19,980 nt of DNA from an uncultured Phycisphaerales bacterium (lineage in GTDB: Bacteria; Planctomycetota; Phycisphaerae; Phycisphaerales; SM1A02): positions 1 through 19,980 of the forward strand of contig CAMPIL010000013.1 in NCBI GenBank assembly GCA_946886375.1. Reading direction: 5' to 3'. This document shows positions 6,146 to 13,182 of this stretch, in pieces (positions within the stretch are counted from its first letter, which is position 1; every line of letters begins with the position of its first letter). The translations under genes and the position numbers were made by a program. The notes under the pieces were generated by a model. It saw only the letters and a list, made by a program, of their open reading frames with translations. It did not search any database and had not been told where the DNA came from.

Positions 6146-6912
6146 GATTCAACCGCCTTTTTCGAAGTCTTCTTCTTCGTGGTGGTTTTCTTCGCGGCAG
6201 GCTTGGCGGCCTTCTTGGGCTTCACTGCCTTGGCCTGCGGTACGGCTGTCTCTTCACCGTCAGCCTCGCCGTTGGCGCCCGTCCATAATGTGCCGCTGAG
6301 GAACGCCTCCAGCGATGTGCGGTCCACCACGAGGAAGCGGTGGTTGAGCAAGTCGTAGGCGTTCAGTTGATCAACGCGAATGGTGTCAACGCCCGGCAGG
6401 TTGCGGGCTGAAAGCGCCGCGTTGCGATTGCCGTTGTCCAGCGCGACCAGGCAACTGCGGTTGATGCCCACGGCGTCGAGCACGGCCTTGAAGGCCTGCG
6501 TCTTGGGCTCGCCGAAGCCAAGGTCGTCAAAGCATTTGACCTCATTGTCCACGAGTTTGGCCAGCAGCGCGTTGCGGTTAGCCAGGCGGCGCATTTTCTT
6601 GGGCATGTCTTGCCGGAAATCTTCGTGGGTGCGAAGTTTGGCAAAAGGCACGCCGCCGCCCTTGCGAAGGTTGGTTCGCACGGTGCCCGCGCGGGCGTTG
6701 CCGGTGCCCTTCTGGCGATAGAGTTTTCGCGTCGATCCTTCCACGCGGCTGCGGTTCTTGGTGCGGGCCGAACCCTGCCGGCGGTTGGCGTGGAACATGA
6801 CATAGGCCTGCTTGAGCAGAGCCGGGCGCACCTCGTTGCCGAGTTGCGCTTCATCAATGGCAAGCGTGTCAACCTGCTTGCCCGTCTTGTTGTAGATGGG
6901 GAGTTCGATCAT
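6142..6912 (-). CDS. rplD: 50S ribosomal protein L4 (uL4) with lysine-alanine tail
   Basis: L4 binds 23S rRNA, lines the peptide tunnel with L22 and, in E. coli, represses the S10 operon by binding its leader RNA. The 256-residue product is about 50 residues longer than usual. The core has ANRRQGSARTKNRSRVEGST (about 42-61), then LYRQKGTGNARAGT and RKGGGVPFAKLRTHEDF, which form the tunnel loop. The extra length is a low-complexity C-terminal tail of K, A and T (PKKAAKPAAKKTTTKKKTSK). The upstream gap to rplC is 222 bp, very long for an S10 operon, and is described separately. Confidence 0.98.
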   Translation of the reverse strand: MIELPIYNKTGKQVDTLAIDEAQLGNEVRPALLKQAYVMFHANRRQGSARTKNRSRVEGSTRKLYRQKGTGNARAGTVRTNLRKGGGVPFAKLRTHEDFRQDMPKKMRRLANRNALLAKLVDNEVKCFDDLGFGEPKTQAFKAVLDAVGINRSCLVALDNGNRNAALSARNLPGVDTIRVDQLNAYDLLNHRFLVVDRTSLEAFLSGTLWTGANGEADGEETAVPQAKAVKPKKAAKPAAKKTTTKKKTSKKAVES

Positions 6913-7134
6913 GGGTGCATACCTGCGATCCTGCGGAATTGAAGTCCGAAGGACTCGTTCGTGCTTTGTGCCTCACCCTCTTCGCACCTGTTTGAGTTCA
7001 TCTGAACTCACCGCTGAACGCGGGGTGGGAAGCAGGGACTGTTGACTCGGTTATCTCAATCATGCTGTTTTGATTGTGTGGTTCCCGTCATGCCGCTGAC
7101 CGCGGTGGGCCTTCACAATCACCGTGAAGTGATC
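6913..7134 (-). other. structured 222-bp rplC-rplD intercistronic region
   Basis: No gene was recognised here. The stretch contains five separate inverted repeats. AGTCC/GGACT lies at 6943-6955. TGAGTTCA/TGAACTCA at 6993-7010 is an 8-bp dyad with a 2-nt centre. CAATCA/TGATTG lies at 7057-7076, CCGC/GCGG at 7093-7105, and CTTCAC/GTGAAG at 7111-7129. None is followed by a T tract, and no convincing promoter was found on the minus strand. It may be a folded intercistronic RNA, a processing site or a decayed sequence. Confidence 0.5.
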
Positions 7135-7827
7135 TCACTTCGCGGCTTCAGCCATTTTCCTCGCTTTCGAACGGTTCGGTCGAGTGGATGCTCGGATAAA
7201 CAACAGACCCTGGTTGGCGCCGGGCACTGGGCCCTTCACCAGCAGGAGATTCTTTTCTGGGTCAATCGCCACCACATCAAGGTTGCGGACGGTTACGCGC
7301 TCCGCGCCCATTTGGCCGGACATTCGCTTGCCCTTTTTGGGCTTGGGGCCGCGGCCGCGGTTGGTGGCGTGCGAAGCGATCGATCCGCCGTGGCGGTGCA
7401 TGCGCTCGGTGCCGTGGCTTGCGAACATGCCCTTGAAATTGTGCCGCTTCATGACCCCCTGGAAGCCCTTGCCCTTGCTCACGCCCACCACATCGACATA
7501 CATCACGTTTTCCAGAGCCTTGACATCAACCGTCTGGCCGAGTTGGAATTCGCCGGCGGCCTTGTCATCCTCAAGCCGCAACTCGCGGTGCATGCGCCGA
7601 GGACCACTGCCGGCCTTGGCGTCATGACCGATGATCGCCATGGTGCTGCGGCGGGGCTTCACTTCATCAAACGCCAACTGCACCGCCGCGTACCCGTCGG
7701 TCTCGGTGGTCTTCACCTGAGTGACAGCGCACGGGCCGGCTTCAATGACGGTGACGGGGATATTGCTTCCGTCTTCCCGGAAGTGGCGGGTCATGCCGAT
7801 TTTTCGTCCGAGGATTGCCGCGGGCAT
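7135..7827 (-). CDS. rplC: 50S ribosomal protein L3 (uL3)
   Basis: L3 is an assembly initiator of the 50S subunit; a central extension reaches the peptidyl-transferase centre. The 230-residue product starts MPAAILGRKIGMTRHFREDG. It contains VSKGKGFQGVMKRHNFKG (about 116-133) and SGQMGAERVTVRNLDVVAID, then NLLLVKGPVPG. In the central extension E. coli has GSIGQNQTPGKVFKGKKM. Here it is GSIASHATNRG followed by RGPKPKKGKRM, four residues longer, and Ala replaces the glutamine methylated by PrmB. A basic tail (NRSKARKMAEAAK) follows the normal C-terminus. It lies 6 bp downstream of rpsJ. Confidence 0.98.
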   Translation of the reverse strand: MPAAILGRKIGMTRHFREDGSNIPVTVIEAGPCAVTQVKTTETDGYAAVQLAFDEVKPRRSTMAIIGHDAKAGSGPRRMHRELRLEDDKAAGEFQLGQTVDVKALENVMYVDVVGVSKGKGFQGVMKRHNFKGMFASHGTERMHRHGGSIASHATNRGRGPKPKKGKRMSGQMGAERVTVRNLDVVAIDPEKNLLLVKGPVPGANQGLLFIRASTRPNRSKARKMAEAAK

Positions 7828-7833
7828 GGGGAG

Positions 7834-8142
7834 TTAGGCCTTGATCTTGACGAAAACGCCCGCTGGAACGACGAGCCGGTTGAGGGCTTCGACGGTGCGG
7901 GCGTTGGGTTCAGTGATGTCGATGATTCGCTTGTGTGTGCGAATCTCGAATTGCTCACGCGACTTCTTGTCGATGAACGGAGAACGATTGACGGTGTAAA
8001 TCTCGCGCCGCGTCGGCAGCGGAACCGGACCGGCCACCCGAGCGCCGGTGCGCTTGGCGTGGTCCACGATCTCCTTCGCCGAGGCGTCCAGAGCCTGATG
8101 GTCGTAGGCTTCCATCCGAATTCTAATCTTGCCGCCAGTCAT
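7834..8142 (-). CDS. rpsJ: 30S ribosomal protein S10 (uS10), first gene of the cluster
   Basis: S10 lies in the 30S head; as NusE it also joins NusB in transcription antitermination. The 102-residue product starts [19 protein letters not shown]. It contains [20 protein letters not shown] (about 39-58), the conserved loop, and [15 protein letters not shown]. The frame continues upstream to a GTG at 8235, but S10 homologues begin at KIRIR and about 102 residues is the family length, so ATG 8142 is chosen. No Shine-Dalgarno sequence is evident. A near-consensus promoter lies about 120 bp upstream. No rpsL, rpsG, fusA or tuf precedes it; the next gene is divergent. Confidence 0.98.
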   Translation of the reverse strand: MTGGKIRIRMEAYDHQALDASAKEIVDHAKRTGARVAGPVPLPTRREIYTVNRSPFIDKKSREQFEIRTHKRIIDITEPNARTVEALNRLVVPAGVFVKIKA

Positions 8143-8195
8143 AGTGTTGCGAGTGCAAAAAGTCGTCAATCGTGAAGTCGTCGTCGATACCAACA

Positions 8196-8220
8196 CCGCG
8201 TCCGGACCAACCGGCCGCGG
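8196..8220 (-). promoter_or_regulatory. hairpin in the S10 operon leader
   Basis: CCGCG at 8196-8200 pairs with CGCGG at 8216-8220, and CCGG at 8202-8205 pairs with CCGG at 8211-8214. A single mismatch lies between the two stems, around a 5-nt loop. All nine pairs are G-C. It falls about 35-60 nt into the predicted leader and about 53 nt before the rpsJ start. Its position suits a regulatory element such as an L4-responsive leader, but no T tract follows and no homology to the E. coli leader was recognised. Confidence 0.5.
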
Positions 8221-8260
8221 CCGTGTCACCCCCACCCCTTCCAGTGAGTGCGAATCGGTG

Positions 8261-8288
8261 ATGATACGATGTGCCGCGAATCTGTCAA
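8261..8288 (-). promoter_or_regulatory. sigma-70-type promoter of the S10 operon
   Basis: On the minus strand TTGACA (8288-8283, a perfect -35) is followed after 16 bp by TATCAT (8266-8261, one mismatch to TATAAT). The predicted start of transcription is near 8254, giving a leader of about 112 nt before rpsJ. It faces away from the divergent gene at 8372 and is the best promoter match seen in the window. Confidence 0.8.
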
Positions 8289-8358
8289 CTCACGCGATCA
8301 CACACATTTGCCGGATTTCTGACGAATTCCGACCACCACTCCCGGTTTCGCGCCCGAA

Positions 8359-8364
8359 TAGAGT
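8359..8364 (+). promoter_or_regulatory. -10 element TAGAGT, probable leaderless promoter of the 8372 gene
   Basis: TAGAGT (TANNNT) ends exactly 7 nt before the ATG at 8372, which would put the transcription start at the start codon. No -35 and no Shine-Dalgarno sequence is seen. Three other genes in the window have the same 7-nt arrangement. Confidence 0.55.
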
Positions 8365-8371
8365 CTGACCC

Positions 8372-9877
8372 ATGTTTTTCATTCATCGCCAGATCATCGT
8401 TCCACGAAATCCACGGCCTCACTTCGCCCTGATGCTCCTCATTTTGAGCGTCGCAACCCTATGCACACCCAACACGCATTCCCTGGCCCAAACGGCCAAA
8501 TCGGGGCAAAAAGGCGCAAAAATTGCCGATTCGACCCTCGATCCAAGGCTTGAATCCACCCCGCTGGAGGCCGATGCCCTCGGTTTGAGGATGCACCTGC
8601 CGGCAGGTGCCGCAGTGGTGGCCGAGAAATCCAACGGCCAACTGACCCTTTCGGTCAGCGATGACCCAGCCACGCCGACATGGACGTTGCGGATTCAAAT
8701 GCTGGTGTCAACGCTCACGCATCCCACCGCCTCCGCGCAGATCGATGACCTCATGCGCGAGTTCGCGCAGACCAGGCAAAGCGTGGAGGTGATCTCCAAT
8801 GAGCAGTTCCAGGCCGGCTCTCGCCAAGGACAACTCTGCTACATCAAGCGCAAACTGCGGGGCGATCAGCAGGTGATTGCCGGCTGGCTCCTGCTGCCCA
8901 CCGGCGCCAACACGTTCATGGTCTTCACAATGCAGACGCTGCCTGAGCACATGCCCCGCATGCAGCCGATTCTGGAAACAAGTTTCAAGACAATTGAATT
9001 GCGCAATTCCGATGAACTGTCATCAGAGCGCAAGTCGCAACTCGAGGCCGGCCGCGAGTTCATCGCCTCCATCACGCCCGACAAACTTCGAAGCGTCATC
9101 GGCCTCAAGCAGAGTTTCCGCATCTACTCCCCCGCCGGGCCGAACGGCGCAGGAGAAACCGAGCATGGCTATTCGCTGCTTGAGGTTCTTGAAGCCAAGC
9201 GCGGTGCATTGAACCCGGAGCGCGCCGAGTCAACCTACGACACTTCGGAGCGCAAGGCCGGCATCATGATCCGCGTGCAGGGCCGCATCGCCATTCAGCC
9301 CGAGCGCGATCTGTACTACGACTCCATCGCGCTGTATTGGATGGCGTGGGACCAATCCGAGGAAGCCTGGTCGATTCGCGGCACGCAGCGGCAAGGCGAG
9401 GCGGAACAATCCGAAGCCGAGACCGCCGTGCGCACTCCCTACTCGCCGGGCGGCCCCCCGCCGCACCTGACGGTGATCAAGGCCGACCGCACGAGCAATT
9501 CGCGCGAGCCCTACGAATGGGAAATTCCCGAGGTGTACCTGTCTCAGCCGCTGGGCTGGCTCATCGGGCGGCTGCTGCCGCGAAACGTCACCGAGCCGGT
9601 GGAACTCAAGTATTACAGTTACAACTTCGCCAACCGCAAGGCACAGATTTCTTTGCGCACTGACCAGTGGAGCCGCGCAACCGACGGGGCCGCCGGATTT
9701 CAGTTGCTCACCACGCTCGCCAGCGACACTCCGGCGATCACTTCGCTGTACAGCGCACAAGGCGATCTCATCCGCCGCGTCCATCCTGACGGTTCGGTGA
9801 CTGAGCCCGCTACACTTGAGAACATCCGTAAGATCTGGAAAGGCAAGGGGCTGAACACAGGCACATCGAGCAGATGA
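8372..9877 (+). CDS. secreted protein of unknown function
   Basis: I do not recognise a named family. The 501-residue protein has a signal peptide: a basic stretch to R15, a hydrophobic core at about 19-31 (FALMLLILSVATL), and a likely cleavage after SLA at 37-39. Residues about 65-210 alternate strands and helices in a way that loosely recalls PsbP/DUF1795-type domains, for example GQLCYIKRKLRGDQQVIAGW then ILETSFKTIEL; this is a weak inference. The C-terminal half is polar, with a run of aromatic residues (LKYYSYNFANRKAQI). It probably acts outside the cytoplasm. It overlaps the next gene by 4 nt (ATGA), so the two likely form one unit. Confidence 0.85.
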   Translation: MFFIHRQIIVPRNPRPHFALMLLILSVATLCTPNTHSLAQTAKSGQKGAKIADSTLDPRLESTPLEADALGLRMHLPAGAAVVAEKSNGQLTLSVSDDPATPTWTLRIQMLVSTLTHPTASAQIDDLMREFAQTRQSVEVISNEQFQAGSRQGQLCYIKRKLRGDQQVIAGWLLLPTGANTFMVFTMQTLPEHMPRMQPILETSFKTIELRNSDELSSERKSQLEAGREFIASITPDKLRSVIGLKQSFRIYSPAGPNGAGETEHGYSLLEVLEAKRGALNPERAESTYDTSERKAGIMIRVQGRIAIQPERDLYYDSIALYWMAWDQSEEAWSIRGTQRQGEAEQSEAETAVRTPYSPGGPPPHLTVIKADRTSNSREPYEWEIPEVYLSQPLGWLIGRLLPRNVTEPVELKYYSYNFANRKAQISLRTDQWSRATDGAAGFQLLTTLASDTPAITSLYSAQGDLIRRVHPDGSVTEPATLENIRKIWKGKGLNTGTSSR

Positions 9878-10629
9878 TTCGACCAGCAATCACATTGGGG
9901 CTTGTGACGCTCCTCACGGCGCTGAGCGCGTGCGCACAGCGTCAGCGAGTTGAGCCTGCCCCTGCTGAACCCGCGCCGCTGTTTGAACTGCTGGAGGAAT
10001 TGCCCGCCGAAGGCGTCGTCAAGGCTGTTGACGTGTACAACCCGGAACCGTTCACGCATACCTACATCCACGTGAATGACGACGGCCGTGCGGAAGGCCA
10101 GACAATCATCACTCGCTCAGCGACGGATGAATTCGGCGCTTCGTTTGCTGATACATCAACCTCCGGCACGATCGAGTATTGGACGATCGACGAGCAGGGC
10201 CGCGTCGTGATGACGGCGTACATCGATCGGAAGGAAAACGCCCTCACACTGTTCAACCCGGCGCTGACGCTGTTTCCTGCCGAATTGCGGCCCGGGTCGC
10301 CGCATCGCTCCAATGCCGCGATGCGCGTCACGGATTTTCAGAACCGCGCCAGCGTGCGGGAGACCGGCAAGGGCGCGCGAACGATCGAATACGTCAGCGA
10401 TCAGCGCATCAGCACGCCGCTGGGCGATTTCATCGCCAAGCGCGTGGCCATTCGATTCACCGCCGACCTTCGCTTGGCTGACGTGGATGAGCGGACGACC
10501 TACTTCGTCGTGCCCGACCTTGGTGTGGTAGCGATACAGAGCGAAATGAGGCTGAAGGTCTTCGGCGCTTTCGGCAGCACGACCAAGGTCACGATGGTGC
10601 GTGCAGGCGAACCATCAAGCGAACGCTGA
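9874..10629 (+). CDS. lipoprotein of unknown function
   Basis: The 251-residue protein starts MIRPAITLGLVTLLTALSAC. It has a lipobox LSAC with the acylated cysteine at position 20, so it should be a membrane-anchored lipoprotein. A proline- and acid-rich linker (about 25-45) follows. The remainder looks like a beta-rich domain, with blocks such as GTIEYWTIDEQGRVVMTAYI, ISTPLGDFIAKRVAIRF and YFVVPDLGVVAIQSEM. The last two blocks resemble secreted domains in which a processed sugar or lipid signal is measured, but no family is assigned. The start overlaps the stop of the secreted gene upstream (ATGA), implying coupled translation and perhaps a joint role at the cell envelope. Confidence 0.85.
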   Translation: MIRPAITLGLVTLLTALSACAQRQRVEPAPAEPAPLFELLEELPAEGVVKAVDVYNPEPFTHTYIHVNDDGRAEGQTIITRSATDEFGASFADTSTSGTIEYWTIDEQGRVVMTAYIDRKENALTLFNPALTLFPAELRPGSPHRSNAAMRVTDFQNRASVRETGKGARTIEYVSDQRISTPLGDFIAKRVAIRFTADLRLADVDERTTYFVVPDLGVVAIQSEMRLKVFGAFGSTTKVTMVRAGEPSSER

Positions 10630-10686
10630 GTGAACGAGCGATCGTTGAGCGAGCGAGATGACCCCGTGCAACCTCGCTGTGCGGGA

Positions 10687-10727
10687 CCAAAAACTATTTC
10701 GGTTTTTGGCTAAAAACCAAGTTTTGG
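10687..10727. terminator. nested A/T-rich inverted repeats between convergent genes
   Basis: CCAAAAAC (10687-10694) pairs with GTTTTTGG (10702-10709). GGTTTTT (10701-10707) can pair instead with AAAAACC (10712-10718). The first arm can also pair with GTTTTGG (10721-10727). The element lies 57 bp after the lipoprotein stop and 85 bp after the stop of the convergent gene at 10812, where a bidirectional terminator is expected. T-runs occur only inside the stems, so the terminator call is tentative. Confidence 0.5.
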
Positions 10728-10760
10728 AACTGCCCACCTATAAGCACCACCTTCCACTTC

Positions 10761-10781
10761 GTGCGATTTGCTCGATCGCAC
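10761..10781. terminator. candidate hairpin downstream of the 10812 gene
   Basis: GTGCGA (10761-10766) pairs with TCGCAC (10776-10781) around a 9-nt loop, 30 bp beyond the minus-strand stop codon. It has no T tract, so a role in termination or in mRNA 3'-end protection is only possible. Confidence 0.3.
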
Positions 10782-10811
10782 GACGCAGAACCACAATTCG
10801 GTCGATGTCAT

Positions 10812-12242
10812 CTACGTTTTCGGCGCGCGATGACCCTCACCAACGGCTCGGGCCAAGTCATCGATCATCAGCGGCGGATACAGCGGAAACGCCCAGTCTC
10901 GCCGTTGGGCAATCGCCAGATCGGTCGCAAGCCGTTTGGCTTGCTGCGCCACGTTCTGCGTCTGAGAAATTGCGTCGGCATGTTTTCCGCGCAGCGATTC
11001 CAACTCCTGATGCATCGCAACAAATTGGGCCCGTCGCGCAAGGGAGTTCCGTGGCTGCTGGTCGATCGCGCTGACCATTTGCATCTTGCGGGCGCTTCGC
11101 TGGCCTTCCGATGATGCGGACTCTGGATCGTGCCACATCCGGCGGGCGGCGGCGACGGCCTGCACGACGTTCACCGCTGAATCTTCTTCAGACAACAGCG
11201 GCAATCGAAGGTCGGCCGAGACGATCGTCTTCGAACCCACACCCACGCCCAGCCAATCTTGAATCCACAACTCCATCGCCCGGTCATACACCGCGCCTCC
11301 CGTGCCGTGAATGAACAAATCACACATGCCCAGTCGCGCAAGGGCCGTCATGAACAGGGCGCGGGGCAGAAGATCGGGGCGATGTGGTGAATGAGCGTTC
11401 AAGGCCTCATCCACATCATTGTCGTACGCGCGCATGCGCCGTCCATCATCGCGAATTCGCCACAGCGGCAACTCGACGTGGTCATCGCGCACGAGTAATT
11501 TGCCGATGCGCGCCTCCGGCACGCGTTGAACCGCGCGGTTGTAGTACGCGGCGCACCGCCAGGGGTCGGCAACCATTTCGTGCATCATCGCCGCCGCCAT
11601 TGTCGTCCGCATCAGGTGCGTCGCAGTGACGATCGGCATGGCAGACACCCAACGATTCATCAGGTCTGACAGCGCCAACGCCATCTGGAGCGCCGCGTTG
11701 TCCGCATCGCGGCGAGCGTACACGGCCTGGAAGATTCTTCGCACTCCTTCATCAACCGAAGGAAGTGCGCCCCGCACCGGGTCAGGCGGGCGCGGCGGGG
11801 TGAACGCCTCGTGCCGTCCCATTGGCACATCCGGCCGCGGCGCGGGCCGACACAACTCAAGCGTGCGCACTCCAAGCGATCCATCCGGCTTGCGTATTGG
11901 AATGTCGAACTGACCAAAGCCATCCGCGTGCTGGTCCACGACAAGGTTCGCGACCGCCAGACCGTGCTCCTGCGCGAACGACTGGCACGCAAGATATTTC
12001 GCCAGAATCCCCGGATGCCAGAGCAACGCCTGGTGGCCGGTGGCGACGATGGGACGATCCGTCGCGAGTTGCAGTTCGCTGCGCGTCAACTCGCGCCACT
12101 GCTCCAAAGACCTGCCCAACAACTGCCCCTGTGGGCGCGCCTGCACCAGTTCCAGCCACTGCGAACGCGGCGGTTTGATCAGGAGGTTGGATTCGGCACG
12201 TTCATCGGCTGGCGGTGGTGCTGGACGGCTCGCGTGCGGCAT
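10812..12242 (-). CDS. conserved-looking protein, possible distant BshC relative
   Basis: The function is unknown. The 476-residue protein has no signal peptide or membrane segment. Two blocks stand out: ATGHQALLWHPGILAKYLA at about 67-85, and LFIHGTGGAVYDRAMELW at about 309-326. They loosely recall BshC, the proposed cysteine-adding enzyme of bacillithiol synthesis (GQQ..LxxGP..xxxK and a later GGPxExxY); this is my inference. Residues about 406-446 look like a coiled coil, which BshC also has. The ATG at 12242 lies 14 bp after the glycosyltransferase stop. ATGs at 12278 and 12284 and a TTG at 12344 are possible but overlap that gene, and no Shine-Dalgarno sequence decides. It is probably cotranscribed with the glycosyltransferase. 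Confidence 0.75.
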   Translation of the reverse strand: MPHASRPAPPPADERAESNLLIKPPRSQWLELVQARPQGQLLGRSLEQWRELTRSELQLATDRPIVATGHQALLWHPGILAKYLACQSFAQEHGLAVANLVVDQHADGFGQFDIPIRKPDGSLGVRTLELCRPAPRPDVPMGRHEAFTPPRPPDPVRGALPSVDEGVRRIFQAVYARRDADNAALQMALALSDLMNRWVSAMPIVTATHLMRTTMAAAMMHEMVADPWRCAAYYNRAVQRVPEARIGKLLVRDDHVELPLWRIRDDGRRMRAYDNDVDEALNAHSPHRPDLLPRALFMTALARLGMCDLFIHGTGGAVYDRAMELWIQDWLGVGVGSKTIVSADLRLPLLSEEDSAVNVVQAVAAARRMWHDPESASSEGQRSARKMQMVSAIDQQPRNSLARRAQFVAMHQELESLRGKHADAISQTQNVAQQAKRLATDLAIAQRRDWAFPLYPPLMIDDLARAVGEGHRAPKT

Positions 12243-12256
12243 CGGCGTGGCGGCGC

Positions 12257-13060
12257 TCAGGCCGTCTGACTGCGGCATTGGCATGCGGCGACGCGGCAGT
12301 CGGTCAAGCCGGCGACTGCGCTGCGCGGCAGGCGATGGCGGCAACGCAGGATTTCGCGGTGCATCGTGCTGCGGTAAATCTCAAGGCGCGATTCCGGATC
12401 ATCCAGCGGACCGCCGAAACTCCGCGTCGGATCGTTGTAGATCAACCGCACCGGCAGTTCTTCGATCTGCAATCCGTGCGCCACGGCCTGCACCCAGAAC
12501 TGCATGGGAAAATCGTATCCATCCACACATAGACCGAGTCGATCGCATGCGCTGACGCGGTACGCCTTGAACCCGCAGAATCCGTCCGTGAGAGAAAGCC
12601 CCAATCGTCCGTTGAGTTCATCGGTGATGAGTTTGTTGATCGCGCGCCGATCGCTGGGCGGGGCATCGTCATCGGGCGAGGCGGACAAATACCTGCTGCC
12701 GGAAATCACATCCGAATCGCCCGCGGCGATGCGCTCCATGAATTTCGGAATGGCGGCGGGCTCGTGCTGCTCATCGCAATCCATCGTGATTAGCCAGTCA
12801 AAACCATCAAACTTGGCCCAGCGCAGCATGTCCTGCATCGACCGGCCGTAGCCACGGTTCTCCGCGTGACGAATCACCTCCACCGGCTGCTGCGCCAGCA
12901 GCATGGGCGTGGCGTCGTTGGAGCCATCGTCCACGACCAGAATGTCCGAGGCATATCGCCGCACTTCCGCCAGAACTTTCCCCACGTGATCCTGCTCGTT
13001 GTAAACGGGGATGCCCACGAGGACTTTTTGACCGGCCTGAACGTTGGCGAACGGCATCAT
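12257..13060 (-). CDS. family 2 glycosyltransferase (DPM-synthase-like)
   Basis: The 267-residue protein transfers a sugar from a nucleotide donor, by family analogy perhaps to a polyprenyl phosphate. The GT-A fold is clear: VLVGIPVYNEQDHVGKVL (13-30), LVVDDGSNDAT (41-51), RHAENRGYG (64-72), and MDCDEQHEP (93-101), the metal-binding DxD-like motif usually seen as MDADxQHPP. SDVISGSRYL (116-125) and DGFCGFKAYR (159-168) follow. There is no membrane segment, so it is a soluble or peripheral enzyme. The frame continues to 13192, but AGGAGG 5 nt before the tandem ATG at 13060 fixes the start there. It is divergent from the antiporter gene. Confidence 0.93.
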   Translation of the reverse strand: MMPFANVQAGQKVLVGIPVYNEQDHVGKVLAEVRRYASDILVVDDGSNDATPMLLAQQPVEVIRHAENRGYGRSMQDMLRWAKFDGFDWLITMDCDEQHEPAAIPKFMERIAAGDSDVISGSRYLSASPDDDAPPSDRRAINKLITDELNGRLGLSLTDGFCGFKAYRVSACDRLGLCVDGYDFPMQFWVQAVAHGLQIEELPVRLIYNDPTRSFGGPLDDPESRLEIYRSTMHREILRCRHRLPRSAVAGLTDCRVAACQCRSQTA

Positions 13061-13065
13061 CGAGC

Positions 13066-13071
13066 CCTCCT
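13066..13071 (-). promoter_or_regulatory. strong ribosome-binding site of the glycosyltransferase
   Basis: AGGAGG lies 5 nt before the first and 8 nt before the second of two tandem ATG codons. It is the best Shine-Dalgarno match seen in the window and excludes the longer reading frame to 13192. It lies within a small dyad CCCTC/GAGGG (13065-13076), which may partly mask it. Confidence 0.8.
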
Positions 13072-13135
13072 GAGGGTTGAAGATTCTAGCGATCGCCCCT
13101 GTATCAACCAACCCGGCGCGTGCATTCATGAGGAA

Positions 13136-13150
13136 ATCGCCCGGGGCGAT
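13136..13150. promoter_or_regulatory. 15-bp palindrome between divergent genes, candidate operator
   Basis: ATCGCCC and GGGCGAT flank a single central G, a perfect 7+7 dyad. It lies in the 135-bp space between the glycosyltransferase and the antiporter, 45 bp before the antiporter ATG and just upstream of its presumed promoter. A repressor or activator site is plausible; nothing identifies the regulator. Confidence 0.45.
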
Positions 13151-13182
13151 CCAGGGTTGACGCGTTCGGCTGCGGCGGTCAG

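Noticed and set aside
8143..8235. Longer rpsJ from a GTG at 8235
   Set aside because: S10 homologues begin at KIRIR; the extra residues are low-complexity and lie in the predicted leader.
12243..12344. Longer start (TTG 12344, ATG 12284 or 12278) for the BshC-like gene
   Set aside because: All overlap the glycosyltransferase coding sequence and the added residues look random; the choice remains uncertain because no Shine-Dalgarno sequence decides.
13089..13096. GCGATCGC, the HIP1 palindrome of cyanobacteria
   Set aside because: Only a few copies are seen in the window, two of them inside the antiporter gene; at this GC content that is not clear enrichment.
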